A stretch of DNA of 64,000 nt from Acidovorax sp. Leaf160 (GTDB taxonomy: Bacteria > Pseudomonadota > Gammaproteobacteria > Burkholderiales > Burkholderiaceae_C). The notes beneath the pieces were generated by a model. It had not been told where the DNA came from and ran no database searches. It saw only the letters and a program-made list of their open reading frames with translations. Of this stretch, positions 35,501-41,654 are shown in pieces. A program made the position numbers and the translations under genes. Position 1 is the first letter of the stretch. Each line of letters begins with the position of its first letter. Location: NCBI RefSeq assembly GCF_001424265.1, contig NZ_LMOV01000005.1, positions 1-64,000 of the forward strand. The letters are read 5' to 3'.

Positions 35501-36986
35501 CGCGGGGGTGGTGCTCGGGTTGCGCGGTCCGGCGGAGCACCCGTTCATCGGCCTGCCGGCGGATGCGCCCGGCTACATGCACCGCCTGGAGGTAGACCAA
35601 AACTACAGCGCCGTGACAGCGGCCTGCATGATGGTGCGGCGTTCGGTCTTCGAGGGGGTGGGGGGGCTGGACGAAGAGGCGTTCAAGGTGTCCTACAACG
35701 ACGTGGACCTGTGCCTCAAGGTGCGCCAGGCCGGCTACCTCATCGTCTGGACGCCACACGCCGTGATGCTGCATGAAGGCAGCGTGAGCCAGAACGCGGT
35801 CGATCCCGCCAAGCAGGAGGCCAAGCGGGAGCGCTTCATCGCAGAGCAGGATGCGATGTACCGGAAATGGCTGCCGGTCATCGCCCGCGATGGCGCCTAC
35901 AACCCCAACCTGTCGCTGTTCGGCACCGGTTTCGACGTCGAAACCGACGCCACCGTGAACCGCCGGCCCCTGCCCTGGCGTCCCCAGCCCGTGGTGCTGG
36001 CCCTTGCGGCCGACAGTTCCGGCTGCGGGCACTACCGGGTGATGGAGCCGGTACGCGCCATGCATGAAAGCGGCATCGCCGACGCCCGCTTCAGCGGTCG
36101 CTATTTCACCCTGGAAGAACTGGAGCGGCTGCAGCCCGACACGCTGGTGCTGCAGCGCCAGGTGACCGAGCTGCAGATCGGGCTGATCCAGCGCATCCAG
36201 CGGCTGCGGCCGACCTTCATGGTGGCCGAGCTGGACGACTACCTGCCGAACCTGCCGATCAAGAACACGCACCGCAGCGAAATGCCCAAGGACGTGCTGC
36301 GACTGCTGCGGCGCTCCGTGGGACTGATGGACCGCTTCGTGGTTTCCACGCCCGCGCTGGCCGAGGCCTTCGCCGGCATGCACGGCGATCTGCGCGTGGT
36401 GCAGAACCGCCTGCCCCCGCGCTGGTGGCGCGGCCTGCAGAGCACCCGGCGCGCTGGCGCCCGCCCGCGCGTGGGCTGGGCCGGGGGCATCAGCCACCAG
36501 GGCGATCTGGAATTGATCGTCGATGTGGTGAAGGCGCTCCACCAGGAAGTGGACTGGGTTTTCTTCGGCATGGCGCCAGAGGCGATCCGGCCTTATCTGC
36601 GCGAATTCCATGGGCCGGTTTCCATTGAACGCTATCCACGCGCCCTGGCCAACCTGAACCTCGACCTGGCGCTGGCACCCCTGGAGCAGAACCTCTTCAA
36701 CGAGTGCAAGAGCAACCTGCGGCTGCTGGAGTACGGCGCCTGCGGCTACCCGGTGGTGTGCAGCGACGTGAGGCCCTACCAGGGCGCGCTGCCGGTCACG
36801 CGCGTCAAGAACCGGTTCAAGGACTGGGTGGACGCCATCCGAGCGCATGTGCACGACCTGGATGCGGCCGCTGCGGCGGGCGATCGGCTGAAGGCGGCCG
36901 TCGAGGCCGACTGGATGCTGGAGGGCGATCACCTCCAGTCGTGGCTGCGCGCCTGGCTGCCCGGCAACGGACAAGCCGCGAATTAA
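32586..36986 (+). CDS. Giant methyltransferase/multi-glycosyltransferase fusion
   Basis: A 1466-residue cytoplasmic protein with several enzyme modules. (1) Two CxxC pairs (TCPVCGSG, YSCPACMAS) and a SAM methyltransferase (about 1-260, ILDIAPAPALSAML, ICSHVLEHVGDD). (2) A GT2 glycosyltransferase (about 274-500) with VAIPAYKANYLDAAL and LYDDDTLLPG. (3) A GT2-like but degenerate stretch (about 600-780). (4) A second full GT2 domain (about 843-1110) with SIIIPTKDQFAMVERC, LNNDTATLRGDWLD and VSYNDVDLCLKVRQAG. (5) A GT1/GT4-like C-terminal domain (about 1135-1466) ending near LEYGACGYPVVCSD. It follows the methyltransferase gene by 24 nt and is the last gene before motA. It probably assembles the flagellin glycan. 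Confidence 0.88.
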   Translation: MAPVPLIPFTCPVCGSGVEHFLPVPEHYASSLKKHRAAFSLEDFETLNTEHYSCPACMASDRDRLYAYFIRRHLLRPSLPPLRILDIAPAPALSAMLRGLGGRNYRSADLYSPLADDRVDITDMQAYADGSFDLIICSHVLEHVGDDRAAMRELHRVLAPGGCAILMVPLLTTATATDEDPEEARVEERWRRFGQDDHIRLYAKADFVQRLQQAGFAMETLGLAEFGAAALTEHGISAGSVLHVGRKPVEAGGSRPSWLVPQSPPLAHEPSDGAPVHVTVAIPAYKANYLDAALCSALTQEFDSFEVVICDDSSSDAVESVVARYLDGGLALRPSPVAVRYFRNHNPLGEEGNVGRCIQLARGSYIKFLYDDDTLLPGCLQALADVLDSHPDVSLVSTRRTVIDEHGHRQTDIAATQPPFTQDVLIEGTDVVSVMAEWTLNFIGEPSTVMVRRADVLPLAGRQFSLDNEPVYWLGDLTMHVQLLRQGHLALLHAPLSCLRISQEQTSHLGRLHAQIGRERYAFFQRTLRQRGWVRPHNNQFARVTPLNAPGAFDTVDLGARLERMSRGEPPLLDTLGPWLAARQPNAVQVAQMRHKLQAAAAPLSVRVFVRDAQGDSAQVAATLASLKALQTPGLSLQTVVLTPAPGLAEDGVEHVPMPAQAHWPTVVNRQVAAESFDWLLLLDAGETFTAHGLWTLLLEAGDVVECRAVYADEWVDTGNGGWGTLFRPDFNLDMLLSCPQAMARHWMFRRDAVLQTGGFDLDAADAAELDLLLRWIAADGIGGLGHVSEPLLVSSLPHLTSRPAEVNAIAKHLHHRGYVQASVDSSLPGRYRIHYGHEASPSVSIIIPTKDQFAMVERCVSSLLEKTTYQNYEIILVDNQSTEPAACAWLDGLEAMDDPRIRVLRYPHPFNYSAINNAAARTARGEYLVLLNNDTATLRGDWLDALLNHAQRPEVGIVGAKLLHADGTIQHAGVVLGLRGPAEHPFIGLPADAPGYMHRLEVDQNYSAVTAACMMVRRSVFEGVGGLDEEAFKVSYNDVDLCLKVRQAGYLIVWTPHAVMLHEGSVSQNAVDPAKQEAKRERFIAEQDAMYRKWLPVIARDGAYNPNLSLFGTGFDVETDATVNRRPLPWRPQPVVLALAADSSGCGHYRVMEPVRAMHESGIADARFSGRYFTLEELERLQPDTLVLQRQVTELQIGLIQRIQRLRPTFMVAELDDYLPNLPIKNTHRSEMPKDVLRLLRRSVGLMDRFVVSTPALAEAFAGMHGDLRVVQNRLPPRWWRGLQSTRRAGARPRVGWAGGISHQGDLELIVDVVKALHQEVDWVFFGMAPEAIRPYLREFHGPVSIERYPRALANLNLDLALAPLEQNLFNECKSNLRLLEYGACGYPVVCSDVRPYQGALPVTRVKNRFKDWVDAIRAHVHDLDAAAAAGDRLKAAVEADWMLEGDHLQSWLRAWLPGNGQAAN

Positions 36987-37017
36987 GGGCCATTCGCCGC
37001 TCAAGTGCGCAGACTAC

Positions 37018-37045
37018 ATACCGATACCCTTGTTAGCATCGGTAT
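37018..37045. promoter_or_regulatory. Inverted repeat upstream of motA
   Basis: ATACCGAT (37018-37025) and ATCGGTAT (37038-37045) are perfect 8-bp inverted repeats 12 nt apart. They lie between the glycosyltransferase stop and the motA start. It could be an operator for the motA operon or a weak hairpin; there is no T tract. Confidence 0.4.
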
Positions 37046-37112
37046 CCAGGCGCGGGCGTCTGTCATCGGCGCCCGTCCCCTTTCGCCTGCCTGAGCCCCT
37101 CAAGACCCCTCC

Positions 37113-37973
37113 ATGTTCGTCATCCTCGGTTACCTCGTCTGCCTCGGCTGCATCTTCGGTGTGTACATCGCCCACGGCGGGAACATCTCCGTGATCCTGC
37201 ACGCGCTGCCGTTCGAGATCATCACCATCCTGGGCGGGGCGCTGGGTGCGTTCGTGGTCAACAACCAGCCCAAGGTGATGAAGGCCACGCTGAAGGCGCT
37301 GCCGATGGCGATGAAGGGCTCCAAGTACACCAAGGCGCGGTACATGGAACTGATGGCGATGCTGTTCGACATCCTGCAAAAAGCCCGAAAGGAAGGGCTG
37401 ATGGCGATCGAAAAGGACGTGGAGTCGCCCCACGAGTCCGAGATCTTCAAGAAATACCCCACGGTGGGCAGCGATCACCATGTCATCGAATTCACCACCG
37501 ACTACCTGCGGATGATGGTGTCCGGCAACCTCAACGCGCACGAGATCGAATCCCTCATGGACAGCGAGATCGACACCCACCACCAGGAGGCGCACGCCCC
37601 CGTGGCGGCGCTGGCGCGGCTGGCGGGCGCGCTGCCGGCCTTCGGGATCGTGGCGGCCGTGCTGGGCGTGGTGAACACCATGGGCTCGGTGGGCCAGCCG
37701 CCGTCGGTGCTCGGCGGCATGATCGGCTCGGCCCTGGTGGGCACGTTCCTGGGCATCTTGCTGGCCTACGGGGTGGTCGAGCCCTTGGGCGGCCTGGTCG
37801 AGCAGAAGACCGAGGACGCGGCCAAGGAGCTGCAGTGCATCAAGTCCACCCTGCTGGCCAGCATGCAGGGCTACAACCCGTCCACGGCGGTGGAATTCGG
37901 CCGCAAGGTGCTGTTCTCGGGCGACCGGCCCAGCTTCAGCGAGCTGGAAGCGCACCTGAAGGGCAAGAAGTAG
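37113..37973 (+). CDS. motA: Flagellar motor stator protein MotA
   Basis: MotA forms the proton channel of the stator with MotB. It has 286 residues, a typical length, with two N-terminal membrane segments (FVILGYLVCLGCIFGVYIAH and following), a cytoplasmic loop and two more segments (LARLAGALPAFGIVAAVLG, GGMIGSALVGTFLGILLAYG). The proline of LAGALPAFG lies in the conserved stator helix. It is 69 nt upstream of motB. Confidence 0.96.
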   Translation: MFVILGYLVCLGCIFGVYIAHGGNISVILHALPFEIITILGGALGAFVVNNQPKVMKATLKALPMAMKGSKYTKARYMELMAMLFDILQKARKEGLMAIEKDVESPHESEIFKKYPTVGSDHHVIEFTTDYLRMMVSGNLNAHEIESLMDSEIDTHHQEAHAPVAALARLAGALPAFGIVAAVLGVVNTMGSVGQPPSVLGGMIGSALVGTFLGILLAYGVVEPLGGLVEQKTEDAAKELQCIKSTLLASMQGYNPSTAVEFGRKVLFSGDRPSFSELEAHLKGKK

Positions 37974-38042
37974 GCGAATAAGTAAGCAAGCGCTCCCGGC
38001 GGCAGCAGCAGTTGCTGCTGCTGCGACCTTGCAATCGACACC

Positions 38043-39017
38043 ATGGCGGAAAAGAAGCTCCAACCGATCATCATCAAGCGCGTGAAGAAGGGTGGCCACG
38101 CCGTGCACGGCGGCGCCTGGAAGATCGCGTACGCCGACTTCGTGACGGCCATGATGGCGTTCTTTCTGCTGATGTGGCTGCTGGGCTCTACCGCCAAGGG
38201 CGAGCTGCAGGGCATTGCCGCCTATTTCTCTTCGCCGATGAAGGTCGCCATGCAGGGCGGCGACGGCTCGGGCAACAGCTCCAGCATCCTGCCGGGCGGC
38301 GGCAGCGACCTGGCGAAGGTGCACGGCCAGGTCAAGCGGGCGGATTCCGATTCCACGACGTCGAGCCGGCGCATGACGGTGGAGAGCGGCAAGGCCGAGC
38401 AGGCTCGGCAGGCCAAGGCCGAGCAGGCGCGCCAGGACCAGATGCGCATCAAGGCGCTGCAGGCCAAGATCGATGCGGTGATCACCGAGAACGCCCGTTT
38501 GAAGGAATTCCGCTCGCAGATCCGCATCGACCTGACGCCCGATGGGCTGCAGATCCAGATCGTGGACGACCAGAACCGCCCGATGTTCGACAGCGGCAGC
38601 GCGTTGGTGAAACCTTACATGCGCGACATCCTTCGCGAAATCGGCACCGCCCTCGGCGGGGTCGAAAACCGCATCAGCCTGGCCGGCCACACCGACGCCG
38701 CGCCGTACGGCAATGGCGACCGGGGCTACAGCAACTGGGAACTTTCCGCAGACCGGGCCAATGCCTCGCGGCGCGAACTGGTGGCGGCCGGCATGCCCGA
38801 TTCCAAGCTCGGCCGGGTGGTTGGCCTGGCGGCCAGCGACCTGCTGGAGCCCGCCAGCCCCCGAGCGCCCATCAACCGGCGCATTACCATCACGGTTTTG
38901 ACGCGCGAAGCCGAAGAACGGCTGCTGGGCAAGGGGGGCACATCGGCGCCCGCAGCCGCTGCCAGGACGGTGCCTGCCGAAAAGCAGGAAAATCCCCCAC
39001 CCGCCGAGCAGCAGTAA
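38043..39017 (+). CDS. motB: Flagellar motor stator protein MotB
   Basis: MotB anchors the stator to peptidoglycan and carries the proton-accepting Asp. It has 324 residues. The single membrane helix contains D32 in AYADFVTAMMAFFLLMWLLG. The C-terminal OmpA-like domain has ISLAGHTDAAPYG and NWELSADRANASRREL for peptidoglycan binding. A charged coiled stretch (about 110-165) lies between them. It follows motA and precedes cheY-cheZ. Confidence 0.96.
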   Translation: MAEKKLQPIIIKRVKKGGHAVHGGAWKIAYADFVTAMMAFFLLMWLLGSTAKGELQGIAAYFSSPMKVAMQGGDGSGNSSSILPGGGSDLAKVHGQVKRADSDSTTSSRRMTVESGKAEQARQAKAEQARQDQMRIKALQAKIDAVITENARLKEFRSQIRIDLTPDGLQIQIVDDQNRPMFDSGSALVKPYMRDILREIGTALGGVENRISLAGHTDAAPYGNGDRGYSNWELSADRANASRRELVAAGMPDSKLGRVVGLAASDLLEPASPRAPINRRITITVLTREAEERLLGKGGTSAPAAAARTVPAEKQENPPPAEQQ

Positions 39018-39021
39018 CAGC

Positions 39022-39050
39022 TTGTCACAGACGCGCCGGCCCACGACAAT
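39022..39050 (+). promoter_or_regulatory. Candidate sigma-70 promoter before cheY (second copy)
   Basis: TTGTCA (39022-39027) lies 17 nt upstream of GACAAT (39045-39050), one and two mismatches from the consensus hexamers. It overlaps the space after motB and could give separate expression of cheY-cheZ. No sigma-28 motif was found here. Confidence 0.4.
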
Positions 39051-39083
39051 CCCATACAGTAATTTCCGACCGAAAGGGTCCCC

Positions 39084-39470
39084 GTGACCACTGCCCTTCG
39101 TTTTTTGATCGTTGACGACTTTTCCACCATGCGCCGCATCGTCCGCAACCTCCTCAAGGAGAGCGGCTTCACCGATGCCGACGAGGCGGAAGACGGCGTC
39201 GTGGCGCTCAACAAGCTGCGCAACAGCAAGTTCGACTTCGTCGTGACCGACATCAACATGCCGAACATGAACGGCTTCCAGTTGCTGGGCGAGATCAAGA
39301 AGGACGACAAGCTCAAGCACCTGCCCGTGCTGATGGTGACCGCCGAAGCGCGCAAGGAAGACATCGTCGCTGCCGCCCAGGGCGGTGCCGCCGGCTACAT
39401 CGTCAAGCCGTTCACCAAAGCCACGCTCGAAGAGAAGGTGACTTTGATCCTCAAGAAAATGGGGCTTTGA
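39084..39470 (+). CDS. cheY: Chemotaxis response regulator CheY (second copy)
   Basis: A single receiver domain of 128 residues, closely matching enteric CheY. It has the acidic pair in [11 protein letters not shown], phospho-acceptor D56 ([12 protein letters not shown]), the conserved Thr in MVTAEA and Lys in [14 protein letters not shown]. The GTG start at 39084 has AAGGG upstream. It is paired with cheZ (3 nt gap), so it is probably the principal motor-binding CheY. Confidence 0.96.
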   Translation: MTTALRFLIVDDFSTMRRIVRNLLKESGFTDADEAEDGVVALNKLRNSKFDFVVTDINMPNMNGFQLLGEIKKDDKLKHLPVLMVTAEARKEDIVAAAQGGAAGYIVKPFTKATLEEKVTLILKKMGL

Positions 39471-39473
39471 ACC

Positions 39474-40106
39474 ATGGAAACACCGGGCAATGCCGCGGCG
39501 GACGCGGGAGGCGACGACGTCCATCAGAAGATCGGCCTGCTCACGCGGCAGCTGCACGATTCGCTCAATGAACTGGGCTACGCCGACAAATTGCGCGGCT
39601 CCATGGGCGAGCTGCCCGACGCGCAGAGCCGCCTGTCGTACATCGCCCGGCTGACGGGCGAGGCCGCCGAGAAGGTGCTGAGCCGCGTCGAGCAGGCCAA
39701 GGCGCAGCACGACTTCATCGCCGCCGAGACGCGCCGCGTGGTGAATTCGCTGGTCGCCGACCCGGTGGCGGCGGTCGCCAAGGGCGAGATCTTCAACTTC
39801 CTGACCGACGTCGAGCGCGTCACCAAGGAAGCGGACGTGCATCTCACCGAGATCATGATGGCGCAGGACTTCCACGACCTGACCGGCCAGGTGATCGCGC
39901 GGGTGGTGAACCTGGCCAGCACCATCGAGCAGCAGCTGGTGCAGCTGCTGATCCAGACCGCGCCGCCCGAGATGCAGGCCGCCGTGGCCGCCGTCGAGCC
40001 CGTGCGCGAGCCGCTGCAGGGACCGGTGGTCGATCCGGAAAACACCGCCAACGTGGTGTCCAACCAGTCCGAAGTGGACGATCTGCTGGCCAGCCTGGGC
40101 TTCTGA
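39474..40106 (+). CDS. cheZ: CheY-P phosphatase CheZ
   Basis: CheZ dephosphorylates CheY-P to end the tumble or reversal signal. It has 210 residues, as usual, with a long helical hairpin and the catalytic segment AQDFHDLTGQVIARV (D135, Q139). A Pro/Val-rich linker leads to the CheY-binding tail VDDLLASLGF. It is just downstream of cheY. A second, shorter CheZ-like gene lies in the che operon at 8.3 kb. Confidence 0.97.
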   Translation: METPGNAAADAGGDDVHQKIGLLTRQLHDSLNELGYADKLRGSMGELPDAQSRLSYIARLTGEAAEKVLSRVEQAKAQHDFIAAETRRVVNSLVADPVAAVAKGEIFNFLTDVERVTKEADVHLTEIMMAQDFHDLTGQVIARVVNLASTIEQQLVQLLIQTAPPEMQAAVAAVEPVREPLQGPVVDPENTANVVSNQSEVDDLLASLGF

Positions 40107-40136
40107 CGGCTCGGGCAGCCCCGCTGCGGCTGCCCT

Positions 40137-40240
40137 GCTCCCAAAACAGGAGCGGCCTGCGCTGGCGTTTGGCGCATTTCAGGGGGTTTCATGCCTGGAA
40201 CGCTGATGGCACCAGCGCAGGCAGCTATTGAAACAATAGC
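40137..40240. repeat. Dispersed hairpin repeat, copy C (104 nt)
   Basis: 28-nt inverted arms (40137-40164 and 40213-40240) flank a 48-nt centre. The right arm is CAGCGCAGGCAGCTAT-type and ends AATAGC. The left arm starts GCTCCC and is more diverged. The total and arm lengths are identical to copy D at 59.4 kb, but the centres differ. No target duplication is visible. Confidence 0.8.
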
Positions 40241-40405
40241 AAAATGCAGTAAAAGGCGTCCCAGCCGTGCATGCCGGCCAGTACGGGATTGGCACGCCCT
40301 TCGACACGACCAGGGCGGGCGGGGTGACGGCTGGCATCGGGCGCAGCCCCGGGGCTGAGGCCTGCGCCGACCGGGCCGGCAGCGCGCCGGCACGGCGTTG
40401 CGCGC

Positions 40406-40441
40406 CCGAATAGCGGCGCTTCGCTCCCGCTATTCGGCCTT
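40406..40441 (+). terminator. Hairpin with partial T tract upstream of flhB
   Basis: An 11-bp perfect stem (CCGAATAGCGG, 40406-40416, with 40427-40437) and 10-nt loop are followed by CCTTTA. It could end the motA-cheZ transcript or attenuate transcription into flhB. The T tract is short. Confidence 0.6.
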
Positions 40442-40493
40442 TAGTTTCCGGGGCCGCTCACGACAATCGCATGACCGAAGCCGTCATGCCGTC

Positions 40494-41654
40494 ATGAGTT
40501 CCAGCCAAGACAAATCCCTACCCGCTACCGAGCAGAAGCTGCGCCAGGCCCGCAAGGACGGCCAGGTGTCGCGCTCGCGCGACCTGTCGCACCTGGCGAT
40601 CCTGGGCATGGGCGCGGCGGCGGTGCTGATGCTGATGCCGTCGCTGGTCGAGCACCTGCAGCACGCCCTCGCGCGGCAGCTCACCTTCAACGCGGCCACG
40701 GTGCATGCCTCGGGTACGATGGTCCAGCGGCTCTCGGAGATGGCCGGCATCGGCCTGGTGGCGAGCGGCGCCTTCGCCGCGCTGACCATCCTCGCCGCCG
40801 TGGGCAGCGCCATCGGCTCGGGCGGCTGGATCTTCTCGTTCAAGCCCATCACCCCGCAGTTCAGCCGGTTGAACCCGATCTCGGGCTTCACGAATCTGTT
40901 TTCCAAGCAGCAGCTGGTCACCGTCTCCAAGATGGTGCTGATGACGGGCATCCTGGCCGTGGTGGCCTGGAATTTCCTCAGCTCCAGCATCGAGAAGGTC
41001 GCGATGCTGGTGCTGCAGCCCTCGCCCGTCGCCATCCGCCAGGCCGCCGACTGGGTGACCTCCGGCATGGTGCTGCTGCTGCTGGTGGTGTTCATCGCCG
41101 CCGTGATCGACGTGCCGCTGCAGGCCTTCTTCTTCAAGTCCAAGCAGAAGATGTCCCACGAGGAAGTGAAGCAGGAACACAAGCAGTCCGAGGGCAGCCC
41201 CGAAGTGAAGGGCCGCATGCGGCAGAAGGCGCGCGAGATCGCCAACGGCGCCAGCCTGGCGAACGTGCCCAAGGCCGACTTCGTGGTGATGAACCCGACC
41301 CACTATGCCGTGGCCCTGAAGTACGACGAGGCGACGATGAGCGCGCCCCAGGTCATCTCCAAGGGCACCGACCTGCTGGCCTTCCGCATCCGCGAGCTGG
41401 CCAACCAGCATGCGGTGCCGGTGCTGCAGTCGCCCATGCTGGCCCGCGCGCTCTATGCCAACGCCGAGCTGGAGCAGCCCATTCCGGCACAGCTCTTTTC
41501 CGCCGTGGCGCAGGTGCTGGCCTATGTGTACCGCCTGAAGGCGGCGCTGCGCGGCGAAGGCCGCATGCCCGACCAGCAGCCCGACCCCTTCGTTCCGCCC
41601 GAACTCGATCCGCACCACACGCGGGGCACCGCCCCGGCAGGTAACGCGCCATGA
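40494..41654 (+). CDS. flhB: Flagellar export switch protein FlhB
   Basis: FlhB is an inner-membrane export component whose cytoplasmic domain self-cleaves to change substrate specificity. It has 386 residues, with four membrane segments and the autocleavage site NPTH in DFVVMNPTHYAVALKYD. The N terminus SLPATEQKLRQARKDGQVSR is characteristic. The ATG at 40494 has no clear Shine-Dalgarno; a short upstream frame (40471-40497) ends in an ATGA overlap with it. It overlaps flhA by 4 nt. Confidence 0.96.
   Translation: MSSSQDKSLPATEQKLRQARKDGQVSRSRDLSHLAILGMGAAAVLMLMPSLVEHLQHALARQLTFNAATVHASGTMVQRLSEMAGIGLVASGAFAALTILAAVGSAIGSGGWIFSFKPITPQFSRLNPISGFTNLFSKQQLVTVSKMVLMTGILAVVAWNFLSSSIEKVAMLVLQPSPVAIRQAADWVTSGMVLLLLVVFIAAVIDVPLQAFFFKSKQKMSHEEVKQEHKQSEGSPEVKGRMRQKAREIANGASLANVPKADFVVMNPTHYAVALKYDEATMSAPQVISKGTDLLAFRIRELANQHAVPVLQSPMLARALYANAELEQPIPAQLFSAVAQVLAYVYRLKAALRGEGRMPDQQPDPFVPPELDPHHTRGTAPAGNAP

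Larger units (their letters stand above)
40107..40493. other. 387-bp noncoding region between cheZ and flhB
   Basis: It contains an 8-bp hairpin (GGGCAGCC with GGCTGCCC, 40113-40135) right after cheZ, the complete hairpin repeat copy C, about 165 nt of GC-rich sequence with nothing evident, a strong hairpin at 40406-40437 and a possible nine-codon leader that ends on the flhB start. Confidence 0.65.

Noticed and set aside
34056-37004. 982-codon open frame on the minus strand
   Set aside because: Antisense to the giant glycosyltransferase; His/Gln/Val-rich shadow with no domain.
37014-39875. 953-codon open frame on the minus strand
   Set aside because: Antisense to motA, motB, cheY and cheZ, all of which are well supported.
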